A DNA stretch of 64,000 bases, taken from positions 1,426,001 through 1,490,000 of the forward strand of contig AP026125.1 of assembly GCA_030295235.1 (NCBI GenBank), read 5' to 3'. The notes beneath the pieces are model-generated. The model was not told the DNA's origin. It was given only the letters and a program-made list of their open reading frames with translations, and ran no database searches. The first letter of the stretch is position 1, and each line of letters begins with the position of its first letter. Of the stretch, positions 22,837 to 35,089 are shown in pieces. Both the position numbers and the translations under genes were made by a program. This DNA comes from Fistulifera solaris. Taxonomy: Eukaryota > Bacillariophyta > Bacillariophyceae > Naviculales > Stauroneidaceae.

Positions 22837-25431
22837 TTACATTCGCGGACGCTTGCTTTGCGACCGATCAAAATGGAACCGGCCATAATGGTCTTGCGTC
22901 ATGGTCGGTTCGAAAGCGTTGTGCTCAAATAAGGGAGACGGATTTTCGACGTCATTCCAGCTCTTCGGCACACCCAGTGCTGTTTGACTTAGAAGAGCAC
23001 CGGCCCTCTTTTTCGTTTCCTCATCCATGTAATTGAGCATGTTGTAGCGATTCAGGGTACGATATTGGTGACAAATGAAGTCAGAATCAGGATCATCACA
23101 AAAGTCGATGGTCATTGGATCGCAGTACGATCCATCATGGTCGCTTCCATCAAATCCACCGCAGGCAAATGCAGTGCATTCCATTACTTCCAAAACAGCC
23201 ACAGCGTCTTCGAGTATTACTACAGAACGAAACATGAGTCTTGCGTGGGCTTGCGATAACCTGATCAGAGATTCGAGGAAACGAACAGTTACAGGGATCG
23301 TTGTATTTCCATTATAGGATCGACATTTCTCGTAGTGCCGCTCAAGAAGCAGCGCCGCCTCGTCACTGATTGAGGGCTGAAAACGATCCTTGACGATCGA
23401 AATGTAAGCACGAAGTTTTTCCATGTTCCAAGGTGTGCTACTGGATGGGCTTTCCTCTCCTTCAGTGGTGTTCATCTCAAAATTATCATTCTGGATAGAT
23501 TGGTTCAGCAAGTAGGTTGTCACATTGTAGTCTCGGTCGGCATCGGAGCTATCAATAAGTTTAAATATCAAATCGAACCGAGACAACAAGGGAGTTCCCA
23601 GACCCGTGTTGACGGATAGACTAACATGATCATCATACAGGCAATCACGCGGATTCATGACAGCAATGATAGTTGCACGGCAATTTAACTTGCATACGAT
23701 GCCAGCCTTAGCTACAGAAAGCGTCTGTTGCTCCATGGCCTCATGGATCGTAGTTCTGTCTTGATCACGAATGCAACCAAACTCATCGATACAACAAACC
23801 CCTTTGTCGGCCAGCACGAGCGCCCCGGCTTCTAGTGAGTACTCTTTCCCGTCACCATCGCGCACTGCTGCACAAGTGAGACCAGCTGATGTAGTCCCCA
23901 CGCCCGTCGTCAAAACAGAACGGGGAGACAAAGCAGCTGCAAAACGTAAAAATTGTGACTTTCCCGTCCCAGGATCTCCCACGAGCAGCAAATGAGACTG
24001 GTGACGACGACGAGTTTGTACTTGCTGGGGAGCACGGGGCTGTCTTGCTTTTCGTTGACCGTCATAGTAATTTGTGACGGGTTCGTCCCTCGTTTGATTC
24101 GTCATGACCTGGAAAGGTATCGGACCTTCGTCATCTTCACCAGCTCGACGTTGTGTCACATTTTCTTCCGTAGCATCGCTCGATGCACCGCCGATAATGG
24201 TCAACAATAAACCCAACTTGATCATTTTCATTCCATAGAGTTTGGGACAAACTGCCTGGCAAATAAAATCACGCGCCTTGATACCGTGATTGTTTCGCCA
24301 GTAGGTCTCAAACTCTCCCCTAAAGTGATCAGTACTCTGCAGAGCCGATGTCTCGGCTATAACTCGAACCGAGTGAGCGGATAATGCCAAGCCCACGGAA
24401 CATTCTTCGTCGGGAAATACCGATTGCCACTGCGCGAGTAGACTGCCAACGATTACCACTTCGTCACCTGGCTGACACGTATCCACCAGATCATGATGCA
24501 ACTTGACTAATAAAGACCTAGGTAGCTTTTCATCGGATGCTGACTCTTGCAACTTGATTTCTTGGTAGTCGGTGTGAACGGACCCTTCGGGAACAATTTG
24601 AAACTTGCATTTTCCTTTGCACTGATGAGGACAACTTGTGGGCGTGGGCAAAGCATTGTGTCGTTCCTCCAGATCCGCGTGAACAATAAATGGACGCTTG
24701 CAGTTGGAACACGTGTACGCTCGAGCGGACTCGTACATTTGAACGGGTCGAGTGCGAACAACCGTCCCGGACACTTGAAGAATTTTGCCGACACTCGCTG
24801 CCGACCAGGTGGTTTGACAGCAAGAGGGCGGTAAGTGTACGAGTCGCGCATGCACGCGGGTAACGCTGGGTCCTTGTTTGAGGCCTTTAATAGAGAGTGC
24901 TTCGATGTCAACACTGTCTTGAGGGTACTCTTGTAGGAGGGCTTTCTGACCGCGAACGATCGCGTTTTCGAGTAATGGTAGCAAGGTAGCAGGAAAACGG
25001 AGAAGCATTTGCCCTAATATCGGATCATTGTCGAGCAAATCGAAAGCATCGATTGTGACGGAGTAATCTCGGGTCGTTGTACTATTCTCCGCCAAAAGGT
25101 TCCGCATCGATTGCACACACGACGGGTCACCCATTAAATGCCGGTAAAAACGTTCTTCCACCACCGCAGGACTTGCCAGCTCTTTGTAGGAAGCTTGAAC
25201 TAATTTTTCGGCGCTCCATACTTGTTGAGTTGTATCGTCCTGGACGAAAGAATCATTTTCGTCGTCATAGTCGTCGCTGTCCATGGTCGATGGAGAAAAA
25301 TGAAAAAAGGACGAGCTTTCGTCGTCGTTCATCAATGACATCCTCGTACCGGTACTCAACCCCCCAGAAACTAACTCGAGACTCGGATCAGCAGTCCCGG
25401 AAGCTGAGGCAAAGCATTCGGACAATCTCAT
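22837..25431 (-). CDS. MCM9: MCM9 DNA helicase
   Basis: 864 residues, single exon, intact. The N-terminal half holds an OB fold with a zinc site (CSNCKRPF ... CPHQCKGKCKF). The AAA+ core near residue 480 reads GDPGTGKSQFLRFAAALSPR (Walker A), LEAGALVLADKGVCCIDEFG (Walker B) and LLSRFDLIFKL (arginine finger). The wording AGALVLADKGVCCIDEFGCI and TIHEAMEQQTLSVAKAGIVC is closer to MCM9 than to MCM2-8, as is LESLIRLSQAHARLMFR. MCM9 works in homologous recombination and mismatch repair, usually with MCM8. A basic insertion (RKARQPRAPQQVQTRRRHQ) just before Walker A is unusual. Upstream, EndoU is divergent with about 175 bp between starts. Confidence 0.9.
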   Translation of the reverse strand: MRLSECFASASGTADPSLELVSGGLSTGTRMSLMNDDESSSFFHFSPSTMDSDDYDDENDSFVQDDTTQQVWSAEKLVQASYKELASPAVVEERFYRHLMGDPSCVQSMRNLLAENSTTTRDYSVTIDAFDLLDNDPILGQMLLRFPATLLPLLENAIVRGQKALLQEYPQDSVDIEALSIKGLKQGPSVTRVHARLVHLPPSCCQTTWSAASVGKILQVSGTVVRTRPVQMYESARAYTCSNCKRPFIVHADLEERHNALPTPTSCPHQCKGKCKFQIVPEGSVHTDYQEIKLQESASDEKLPRSLLVKLHHDLVDTCQPGDEVVIVGSLLAQWQSVFPDEECSVGLALSAHSVRVIAETSALQSTDHFRGEFETYWRNNHGIKARDFICQAVCPKLYGMKMIKLGLLLTIIGGASSDATEENVTQRRAGEDDEGPIPFQVMTNQTRDEPVTNYYDGQRKARQPRAPQQVQTRRRHQSHLLLVGDPGTGKSQFLRFAAALSPRSVLTTGVGTTSAGLTCAAVRDGDGKEYSLEAGALVLADKGVCCIDEFGCIRDQDRTTIHEAMEQQTLSVAKAGIVCKLNCRATIIAVMNPRDCLYDDHVSLSVNTGLGTPLLSRFDLIFKLIDSSDADRDYNVTTYLLNQSIQNDNFEMNTTEGEESPSSSTPWNMEKLRAYISIVKDRFQPSISDEAALLLERHYEKCRSYNGNTTIPVTVRFLESLIRLSQAHARLMFRSVVILEDAVAVLEVMECTAFACGGFDGSDHDGSYCDPMTIDFCDDPDSDFICHQYRTLNRYNMLNYMDEETKKRAGALLSQTALGVPKSWNDVENPSPLFEHNAFEPTMTQDHYGRFHFDRSQSKRPRM

Positions 25432-25605
25432 GATTAACTATGAGACAAATAGTAACAAACGCGATTCTCCGATGCCGTATCGGTACTGGCAGGGAGGATG
25501 AAAGATCCGCCAACAAAAGATCTTTTTGCCTGCTTTTTGCCACAAGATCTTTTTTATTTCTTCCACTTTTCACCATTGAAGCGGCGCTTTGCAACGAATC
25601 TCGCC

Positions 25606-27144
25606 ATGAACACCCAAGCCACTCAATTCTACCGCGAGTTCTTTTCCGATCTATCCATCGATCGATCCGAAGCCGGCGAATTAGCGGCATTTTTGAGCAA
25701 ACTGCAACCGCCTCCAGGGAAACTTGTTTGGTTGCGCTCACAGGCCTTCCGCGTTGGTAATGAGTTCTTGACGGACGACAAAGAGAAGAACAAATCCTTG
25801 TTGCGTGCTATCAACTATATCGTGCATGCTATCGAAACAAACTGCTTGCAGTAAGTAACGGATGCTACCGCATCTTTTGTGTGTTTACTCTCCCTCAACG
25901 CTCATACTACTCAGACCCAAGAACGTGGATCGCGTCGATGTAGAAATGGATACACTCAAAGAGTTTTATGCGAATCTGTATCAAGACTTGACCGTGAATG
26001 CGGCAGAGAATCAAGATATTCTCCGTTTCTTCCAGAAACATCCTCCCAGTGATCTGATCACGGCTCGAGCCACGGCATTTCAAGTGGCTTGTGATTTTCT
26101 CAGTGAGGACCGAACCACGAATGTTGCTTTGTTGGGCTGCATCAATGCGGCTGTTAACAGTCTGGAGTCAGCTTTGTATGAGCCACGAGACTATCATTTA
26201 GAGGCGCCACAAGAAGACTTGTCCGGTCTTTCGTTGGAACAAGCTGTGCAGAAACTTTGGGAGCTCGACGCGAACCGATTGGAGTCCGGCGATGATTACG
26301 TTATTAACGTTCAGGGAGGCAAGAAACCTTACTGGAAAGAAGACACGGCGACGGATCCTTTGTTCCAGTCGGTGGATAACGAGGTTTGGCAACGACCCAC
26401 TTACAAAGCCTTTCACACGCTGTTAGATAATTACTCCAGCGAACTAGGTGTTTCGGAAAGCGTTTCGGGAGTTGAAAGTCGTGAAGTTCTCGCATTCTTG
26501 GACGCTATTTGCCAGACTGCACCCATGCAGTTCTGTCATTATTATTGTCGGGCAAAAGATCCGGACCGTATTCCAGAAGATTTGGTTGAGTTCAAGACCC
26601 TTGTCCACAAGATATGGTTTGAGTTGTATCATCGTGGCGATACCGATGAGAAGGACAGTTCTGGATTTGAGCACGTTTTCCTGGGTGAAGTTCGCGACGG
26701 TGAGGTCACTGGCTTTCACAACTGGATTCAATTCTACTTCGAAGAAAAGAAAGGCGAGCTAGACTACCGCGGCTACCTTAAGCCTAGGTCGAAGAATGAT
26801 GCCGAATCCGACGGCAATGATCACTTGTTGACCTTGCAGTTTCATTGGAAGGGTGTCGAGAAATTTGCCGGTACTTTCTTTGTTGGCGTTAGTCCCGAAT
26901 TCGAAATGGCCTTGTATACTATGTGCTTTTTGATTGGCGAGGGAAGAGAATAACGTCGAGCTCGATACCGGTGTCGACGTGTTTGGCCTGTGGTAAGATT
27001 GTACATGCTTTTGTTGATCTTCTTATTTCGTGCACCTCTAATGGAACTTTTCAAATGAAATCGTTTAGTATCAAATGCTACCGGATGGCTCGAGATAAAA
27101 TTGGTACAGCTTTTCCGGAAGTAACCTCTCAATCGGAAGAGTAG
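25606..27144 (+). CDS. EndoU/XendoU-type poly(U)-specific endoribonuclease
   Basis: Exon 1 25606-25850, intron 25851-25914, exon 2 25915-26992, intron 26993-27068, exon 3 27069-27144; about 465 residues. Residues 1-80 and 90-170 look like two diverged copies of one helical unit (FYREFFSDLSID; FYANLYQDLTVN). The nuclease core has both catalytic His motifs: SSGFEHVFLGEVRDG and VTGFHNWIQFYFEEKKGELD. The family end DKIGTAFPEV lies in exon 3. At about 26941-26943 one extra G in a GGG run shifts frame between LIGEG and ENNVELDTG. EndoU enzymes cut RNA at uridines. The doubled N-terminal module is probably lineage-specific. Confidence 0.85.
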
Positions 27145-27224
27145 AATTTCTTATTCATGATATTCGAAGACGTTTTTTTATGAAACAAATCATTAAAACG
27201 AAAGATAAAAAAAGTTATCAAAAT

Positions 27225-28457
27225 TCAGTCCTCGTCTACCAATGCAGGATTGAGCAACGGTGCTTCTCTCTTCCAATCCGGCCTCCTTTTAGGTTGCTTT
27301 CCCATTATCCAATCACAAACTTCTTGAACAAGTTCATTCAATTCGTCTTCGTCACCGTAGCTTGCTTTTTCGAATCCTCCCATGGCGTCTTTCACCATAT
27401 TCCGCGCGTCAATATCCGGAATGGTATCCAAGCCAAGCTCAAAAAAGACCGGTGTCAAATGCGTCCCGTCCAGACCAGACACATCAATCAAAGAGCACGC
27501 CTCGGATAATTGAGCACTGTTGTGAAGCGTATCCCGATCCATGGCAAACAATCGCGTTTTTCTCTGTATATTCTCGTCAAACCTACTGGCTATCAATTGA
27601 TAAGTTTGAGAAGACGTAGGACTGAAATCAATACCCATGGCTGACACGGCTGTTTCCGCAAAGCCAAAGAGTTGATTGAACAGGGCATCACTTTGTGGCG
27701 GCATGTTTCCACCCGGTCCGCCGATATTGCTCTGCAGCTGCTGCGCAAACTCACGCGCCATACGGACCGTTTCTCCGAAACCAAAGTTGTTGAACCCGAT
27801 GATCCCCATCCCGGCATATTCGGGCTTCATGGCACAATAGTGTATGATACTCAATTTGCCTCCTAAACTGTGTGACAAGGAGTATACGGAAAGTCCTTCA
27901 GGATACTGGAATTTGTCTTGACAGTACGAAACTGCCTGCAAAGCCCGTTCTCCTGTTTCTTTCGCCAAAGCAAAATGGTCCAAGGCAATCGTGTAAGGCA
28001 CCGCCAAAACTGCGGCATTGAGTCGATTCGACAAACGCAATAGCAATTCATTATAGGCAATTTGCGGGTATGTACCCAAACCTGCTCCTCCCACAAACAG
28101 AATCATACAGCTCGGTGTCGATCCGTACGGTGGTTCCAGTAAATATACTTTGTCTTTACTAGTACTATCAGCAAAAAGAGCCCCCAAAGGATCGCTTGAT
28201 GTAGGTCCGGAGGAGGTTGCGGACGATTCGGAATCTAACCGCAAAGTCTTCCAGCGCGATGCACCCGCTTTCGTCCTTTGCTGAATCTTCCATTGTTGAT
28301 CGAGTCTGGCTAAAGTGTTGGTAAGTTCCGAGAAATTATCGCTGTACAATCGTGTCCTTGAAATTATTCGATGTTCACGATTCAAGACCGAAAAAGCAAG
28401 AGCGTGCCCGAGACAAAAGAACAACAGGATCGAAGCAATGCGAGAAGCCGCAACCAT
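27225..28457 (-). CDS. DUF1350 alpha/beta-hydrolase-like protein, predicted plastid-targeted
   Basis: 410 residues from ATG 28457 (MVAASRIASILLFFCLGHAL then AF), a signal peptide with a diatom plastid-type A-F junction. The core shows CMILFVGGAGLGTYPQIAYN and the conserved PYTIALDHFALAKETGERAL. The elbow-like YSLSHSLGGKLSIIHYC has Ser in the place of a hydrolase nucleophile. These match the DUF1350 family of cyanobacteria and chloroplasts, whose enzymatic role is not established. The gene ends 80 bp from the convergent EndoU gene. Confidence 0.82.
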   Translation of the reverse strand: MVAASRIASILLFFCLGHALAFSVLNREHRIISRTRLYSDNFSELTNTLARLDQQWKIQQRTKAGASRWKTLRLDSESSATSSGPTSSDPLGALFADSTSKDKVYLLEPPYGSTPSCMILFVGGAGLGTYPQIAYNELLLRLSNRLNAAVLAVPYTIALDHFALAKETGERALQAVSYCQDKFQYPEGLSVYSLSHSLGGKLSIIHYCAMKPEYAGMGIIGFNNFGFGETVRMAREFAQQLQSNIGGPGGNMPPQSDALFNQLFGFAETAVSAMGIDFSPTSSQTYQLIASRFDENIQRKTRLFAMDRDTLHNSAQLSEACSLIDVSGLDGTHLTPVFFELGLDTIPDIDARNMVKDAMGGFEKASYGDEDELNELVQEVCDWIMGKQPKRRPDWKREAPLLNPALVDED

Positions 28458-28559
28458 TTCTAGATATCGATATCTTTTGCGAAACCGTGCTGTATTATAT
28501 CCTTGATAAGAGGCATGCAATGTTGGAAGACGAATGCATGAGTCAACCTAGAGCGCTGG

Positions 28560-29160
28560 CGGGGCAAAAGGATTTTTACATTGTTGTCCAGATTCCAGAT
28601 GACTCCGAAAAATGGCGGGTTATCGAAATTGAACAAAATCCGGGTTCGCCCCTGTCGATAAATTTCCCTACGAGTACGAGAGCTACGTGGCGTGAAATCA
28701 CGTGGACATTCGAAGGGCTGCGTCATTCGTTTGATCAGCGTTTTGTTTTCAAATCAATGGCGGTTATTGTTTCCTGGATACAAAGGAAATACGGTGGACA
28801 AGGGAACGTTGACATCTGGGCACTGTAGGTCGAAGAATTGGATGATGGCGAAAAACACAATAACCGGGTGCCCCTGCAGAGATAAATTTCCTACGGCGGC
28901 TACGTAGATTACGCGTAGACATTGGAAGCGTCGTATCTTTCTGCTGTTTCATGATTCACTATCGTTTCACTATCAAACAAAAGTCGAATATTATTTCATG
29001 GCTTGCATAAGCGATGTTGGGCAACGTTTTGTTGACATTGGTGTCCAAAAGACGCGAAAAATGGTGTGTTCAAAATTGAACCATATCCGGGTTTCCCTCT
29101 GTCGATAAATTTCCCTACGAAAGCTACGTGAAGGCTACGTACCAGGTAGATACTTTGAAG
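28560..29160. repeat. Three diverged copies of a ~250-bp unit
   Basis: The blocks CCGGGTTCGCCCCTGTCGAT-AAATTTCCCTACGA (about 28641-28675), CCGGGTGCCCCTGCAGAGAT-AAATTTCCTACG (about 28865-28896) and CCGGGTTTCCCTCTGTCGAT-AAATTTCCCTACGA (about 29088-29121) are clearly related. Similar flanks (CGAAAAATGG, GCTACGTG) occur on both sides. The copies are too diverged to be recent. A 158-codon frame running through the first copy is probably not a gene. Confidence 0.7.
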
Positions 29161-29256
29161 AAAGCCCACACCCCGTTACTTCAAACGAGGCGTCGGCGAC
29201 AACCATTGATCATACTACGGTACAAGCAAGCAAATTTTTATTAACCAAATTCATCA

Positions 29257-30200
29257 ATGTCATCCGATTCATCAAATGCAGAAGAAGCCTTGCGAGAGAG
29301 CCTGCGAGCTGCGCTGCAAACGCTGAGTCGCCGAGAGCCTTTTGATCCGACGTACAAGCGCCTCCTCGTCAACAACACTCGTCTGGCAAACCCTCCACTT
29401 TTATCGAGGGATAAATTCTATCGAAAGGTTGGATCGGATTTACGAGCGCGTGTTGAACTCTTTCTTGCGCAAACAGCTGGAAAGGAGCCTTTGGATCGCA
29501 TCGCACAGCGCCAGCCACTGGAAGACTCGGCTATGCGAGCATCCTTTACGTTGCGCGAAGCGAAAGAACACGAGCAACAAGCCTTTTGGATGCTACGCTA
29601 GCTTTATTTCCGAAACGAAATGGGATGGATGCTCAACAAAGGAAGCGTTATTTTCATGAAATGGTGCTCGGATTACAAAATCAGAAGAAAAAGATTAAAA
29701 CCAAAGCTTCGTCCGGAGTATCCGAATGGGAGCGTCAACGAGATCAAGCCAGAGCCAGGGAAGAAGCGAGGAGACTAAAAGAACAGGAAGAAAACAGACA
29801 GAATGATGATATGAGAAAGGCGCATACGCCTCAACAAGCGTTATACAAGCATTATTTTCCTATTTTCAAAAAACTATGGGAAATGGAATTCGCGCATTTG
29901 GGAGGTATCAACCCATTCCGCGTGGTGATTGATCGAGAAAACTGTGCTTCGGTGGGAGCACCAGACTACTTTGATATCATTGAAAAACCGATGAATTTGA
30001 CCTACATTCAACAGAAAGTAGAGGGCCGGAAGTATGAATCATTGCGGCCCTTCTTCGAAGACGTCGAGCTGATGCTCCGGAACGCAATTACTTACAATAG
30101 CGACGTCTCCAATCCTTACCGAATTGCAGCAGAGGAAATGAAGAAGATGTACATCAAACTAAAGAAAAGGCTACGTGATGCCATTCAAAAGAAAAGTTAG
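29257..30200 (+). CDS. Bromodomain protein (one frame break)
   Basis: About 314 residues after joining two frames at 29584-29587 (TTTT, apparently one T short, between EHEQQAF and LDATLALFPKRNG). The middle is a charged coiled coil (WERQRDQARAREEARRLKEQ). The C-terminal 110 residues are a bromodomain: PIFKKLWEMEF, PDYFDIIEKPMNLTYIQQKV with the ZA-loop Pro and Tyr, then ELMLRNAITYNSDVSNPYR with the acetyl-lysine-binding Asn. It presumably reads acetylated histones. The short single-bromodomain layout is typical of stramenopile chromatin readers. The partner complex is unknown. Confidence 0.85.
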
Positions 30201-30300
30201 TGTGTCAATGAATAGTTTTTAAGGCAAGATGTGCTTGTTTTCGACTACTAAGCTAATCATTACTCCGTACTTTCTGGTTTAATTTTTTAGTCAAGGGGAC

Positions 30301-33300
30301 TTAAGCCAGAGTTCGAGCACTAACTAGTCCACTTTCGCTTATGTTGAGCAGTTCAAAATGCTTTTCAAGAGCTCTTTCCATCTTACTGCGAGCTGCTAGC
30401 AGGTCTGCCAGAAAGACGCTTTCAGCGTTAGCGTTAGCTTTCACTTCCAATTCGATGGCATTCCACAAAAGGTCTATTTTGCGATAAGGGACGTAATCGA
30501 TGTCGCCCTTTTCTGGAAGGCGGGAGGATGCTTTCGTCTGACGACCCCAGGATCCAGAGCCGCTTAGTACGGAGCTGACAAGCTTGCACGCTTCAATAAA
30601 CATACCACGTTTCATGTACAAACTCAATAAGGCATTTGGATCCCCCGAGTAAAGCGAATCGTCACTGTTTGATCGCTTTGCGAAAAGACCTGGTCGTTCA
30701 ATATCAGCATTACCGTAAGTCAAGAAATATTCGAGCCATGATGGTAACTGCGCGGCGCCGCTTTCTGAGAAAAGAAAAGCTTCAGCAACTTCCTTTGCAA
30801 TATTGTTTTCAGGAGTTGTATATATAGTGGTCAGGCTGTGACACAGAGCATTGGCACCACATTTTACAGCATCCGCGTATAACCCCGGCAAGAAGATGCC
30901 TGATCGTAGCGCCAAGACTGGAGGGCGCATAATAACTAAACCAGTTGTATCATGGGCTGATTGGAGTTGCGAAAGGGTCGGTCGTGTGGTAGGCACTAGT
31001 TCACCGGATGTCAGCGGTATTAAATAAGTGCACAAAAGATGACCAAGGGCATCGGCAAGGACGTCTCGACCACGAGGCTTGCTTTGGAGCATCTTCTTTT
31101 GCTGGTAGGTAACAATTAGTCCGTCGTGATAGTATCCGCAAGCAAAAAGGGTGTCGACGCATGTCTTTAGAGTGTCCCTTGTAATTGTTTGTTGTTGAAG
31201 AGCGGAAGTCGCAAAAGCTTTCCCAACAGGTGTTAAATCTTCATACAAATTCTTCAAGGCGATTGTCCAGACCGCTCTGGTCGCAAGCTCATCTTTGTGT
31301 GAAACGCGACATCATTGCCAATTCCATCCACTAATGCTTGAGAGCCCATGTTGGGTGCTAGAAAATCGCCTTGTGTACCTGGTACTTGATTCAAGGCAAG
31401 ACGACACCCAGATGAACCCAAAACAAGATCCTCAATGATCAGCTGTTCTCTGCGATCTAACGCTTGAAGGGATAACTCCAAAATATCCGTGGTATTTTGG
31501 TAAGCGATTGAGCTCTTTTGTATCTGACGTACATCGAGTGAGCCGCGTTCTTCCATTTACCCTGCGACACATGGAGGGAGTAAAGAGCACCAAAGTAGTC
31601 TGACAAAGGCTCGGGTTCAATTGCAAGGTGTGAGTAATGGTCGCGACAGCTATTCTCCTGGAGCGTTTCGACGGCTATAGAATACAACTCATTGTTTTTA
31701 TGAAGTGCTTCAATAAGGCCTTCTTCTTCGACACTATTGTCTAAAAGGAGACTCATCTCGCAAAGACTAGCCAAAGCACCACTGTCAACCATGGCTCTGA
31801 CGAGCCTCTCCACACGTTCACGCCGTGCTTGGACGTCGGAACAGCTTATTGATGCCTTCATCGCTGTTTTCCAATCCCTTACCGAAATTGGAAACAGAAA
31901 AAAGGGACAACCATAGCTTTTCCACACCTTCTTCGCCGTCGACAAGCGTGCAATGAATTGCTTCCATGATATAATCCTGCAAGACACTCGCATGTCGCTC
32001 TTGTCCTGCAAGGTGGTGGCATAACGTTTGCAGATTTTGCATCGACAAGCCCATATCTGAGGTATCAAATGCCAGCAGAACCACTGCCCGTTCAACCATG
32101 TAGCCGGCTTCCGCGTCGTTCGCCGTACGAGACGCAGTCAACAAGCACATAGCGAAAATGTGTTTCCGTTTAATTTCTACGATTCGACTGTCAACCGGCT
32201 TAGGCAATGACATACTGACTGCCAAAAGTCTCAATGCGAGCTTAGGTTCATCAGTTACGTTCCCAGTTGAAGGAGGAATAGGTGCCAGCTCCGGAAGTTT
32301 GACGTCGTTAAATGTTGAGCCATCTGCGTACGAGTCGCACATGTAGCGGTGGATGGCATCGACAGCAAGCTGAGTTACCGACGTGGTAAAGGCTGGCAAT
32401 GTTGGCGAGATTTTATTGTCGGAAAGATAAATCAGTAACGAGTCGATTGAGACCGTTTTCTCACGCATACCGTGAACCTCTAGGACACTGCTCAATCCCG
32501 CAGTGGGCACACGTAATGGTGTCTGTGATCCAGACGCTAGCGCCTGCAAAGGACCAGGCCTGGAGAAGACAAAGCGCATATTTACACGCTGAGCCGATAC
32601 ATACAAACCCGTCACAGCTTTTAGATAGGCCCTCAAAGAGGCAACGGCAAAATCGCCTGTCACTGTTTTCAGAACAACCAATTGACCCAAGAATACACGA
32701 CGGAGAATATCAATTGTTCGAATGGTCAGACCTGCAGCAGCAAGTCTTTGTTGTGTGGACATAATCCCTTTCCCACTAGAAGCACCAGGAGTTGAGACAT
32801 CCTTTGAAGACAGCAATTGAATGAGCGGAAGATGGTCAATTCTTTGAGCATCTTCATGTGCGTAATCAATATTTTCAATATCTGAAACTTCGTTCGCGGT
32901 CAAAAGGGTTTCAAAAAGCGGCGAAGCTTTCTTGCATACTTCAGTAAGGCATATTTCGAGACGGCCAATACTGTCAAGGTCAATCCCAAGTTTACCTCGA
33001 CGAACACAATCACGGGCGATACACTCAAATTTCGCAAGCGTCGAATACTCGTTTGAACATTCCACAGCGTTGAAAGCTTTCCAACTGACTTCGTCAAGAA
33101 GACTTTTACTCTCTGGAAGTCCTAAGCATCGTATAATAGAAATAGAACCCGCACGGACTACAACAGCTTTGTCGGTACCGGCACTGATCGCAGAAAAACA
33201 TAGCTGTACTCGCTCGAGACGCTCTTGCTCCCAAATTTCAGTTAAGAAAGATTTCCACCTGCTCTCATGATCTTGGCATGCAATGCGCCAATCCCCATCT

Positions 33301-35089
33301 ACTTGTGTTTGTTCGAGCTCAACTACGTCTTGAGCTTCCTGCGCACTTTCTCGACGAGATAATTTTTTGATTGAATCATAGATGGAAGTGCTGCCACTGT
33401 TCCCCGGAATGAAGCTGAGCTTCATAGATGTATTGGGTTGCATGCGCGACGCGTCTTTTCGACGCCAAGCTTGCACAGCCTGCAAAGTCTCAAGCTCGAT
33501 TGAAATGCTGTTATTAGACGGATAGCCTTGGTGAGTTCGATTCAGTTTCATCAAACCACGTCGAATGTAGAAGGGCAACGGTGGGAGAACTGTCCCTGTC
33601 CCTCGAGGATGCGAGGGCCGAAACAAGAAATTTAAGAAGTGTTGATCAATAAGCTGGATTCGGTCTTCAACTGATACAGGGCCGTCGGAGTCCATCGCGA
33701 ACGTAGTTTCGCTCATAAAAGTTAGCTTTTCTATTCGCTGTCTTTCTCTCGTTGCTAGATCTTCGAGAAAGAGAAATTCCGAACGAGCATACGGTTTACT
33801 TTTCATCATTGAATTTCCGTCTTTCTTGAATTCGGCATGGATGGAGCACTCGGATAAAGTGCTCTGAAAGACGACACTGAGCAAAACAATTCCGTCGTCT
33901 CGGAATGACATTGCAAACACAGAAGTCGCATCAGCTGGCGCCTGTAGTCGCATCTCGAGTTCCTTTCCTGTAGAATCACCATCTAGGGGTCCTTCCAAAA
34001 CAAATAAATTCGAATATCCCCTTGACATCAAGGAATCATTAGATTCGAGCACCTCTAGATCGGTGTCTTCCTCCATTTCAGTATCGAGAATGCGCGTTCG
34101 AATATGAATAGCCAAAGCATAATTGTCATGATAGCGTTTTGCTGTCATGGAAATAGCAAAACTATCATTCCCATCCCAAAGTTCTCCTCGTGGAATGCCC
34201 TGAACCGAAGGTTCTGTTACAGCCCACGGTAGCATTGATGGCAGCGGCTCATTTGAGTCTTCGAGTGTCCAGTGTCGCACTTTCCCATCAGTGTGCAAGG
34301 AGAACACGTGACGCGGATCATTATCCGCAACAGCCAGAGCAGAGACGGGCTGCATGTCAAAAAGGTCTCATTGATTGCAGAAGCAGAAGCGCGAAAAACG
34401 CTAGTGTATCGGAAAAGAACAGATGCGCGTTCTTTCATTCGTTCCTCGCATTTGACTTTGCTCCATTGCAACGTCTCCCTCGTCTCCAAATCACCGGCTA
34501 ACAAGAACGGATTCAAAGCAAGCAATACTCGAGCATGTGAGAGAACGGCTACCATCGAAGAATTTAGGTGAGCACGCGTCACGGATTCAAGCTTCTCCGC
34601 CAACTCTTCACCAGCTTTCCATAGAACAATATCTTCGTGCGGTTCGAAAAATTGGAGATCCAGTTTGATTCGGAGAATGGTTGCCTCTTCCGTTACAACG
34701 ATCAGGCCCACTGCATCGGACTGATCCCAAGGCACAGCTTGTACTTTAATAGGATTACTAAAGCATGAAGCTTCTGAACCGAGGTCAATTTGGATCATAG
34801 ATGGTGCGGAGCCATCATCCGGTAATAATGTGACAACCAACACAGACGGGTTTTCCGCAAGCGGCGATGTCACAACCTTGCAGTTCGCCAATGACGAAAC
34901 GCTGGCCATGCCTCTCAAGCGAGACAAGTCATCCTCTAGAAAATTATTAAGGGGCGAGTTGTACAACGTCAAGGACGAATCATCGCTAACCAATCGGAGA
35001 GTATGGCTGATATCATTGACAGCATATCGCCGTATGCCGACTTCCAAGGAGGGGAATACGACAGGAATTTCAATAGCAATTTCCCTCAT
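30301..35089 (-). CDS. NUP160: Nucleoporin Nup160/Nup120 (frame broken four times)
   Basis: Scaffold of the Y-complex (outer ring) of the nuclear pore, about 1590 residues from ATG 35089. The N-terminal half is a beta-propeller region (RHVFSLHTDGKVRHWTLED). The C-terminal half is an alpha-solenoid. The end is diagnostic: LPSWLEYFLTYG, then DPNALLSLYMKRGMFIEACK and LVSSVLSG, YVPYRKIDLLWNAIELEV, matching the vertebrate Nup160 end. Frame breaks lie near 34360, 31860, 31550 and 31258, without splice sites, in line with the homopolymer errors seen in other genes here. With NUP93 this window holds two scaffold nucleoporins. It converges on the bromodomain gene. Confidence 0.82.

Noticed and set aside
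28352-28828. 158-codon plus-strand frame overlapping the DUF1350 start
   Set aside because: First part is antisense to DUF1350 and the rest is diverged repeat; no recognisable protein.
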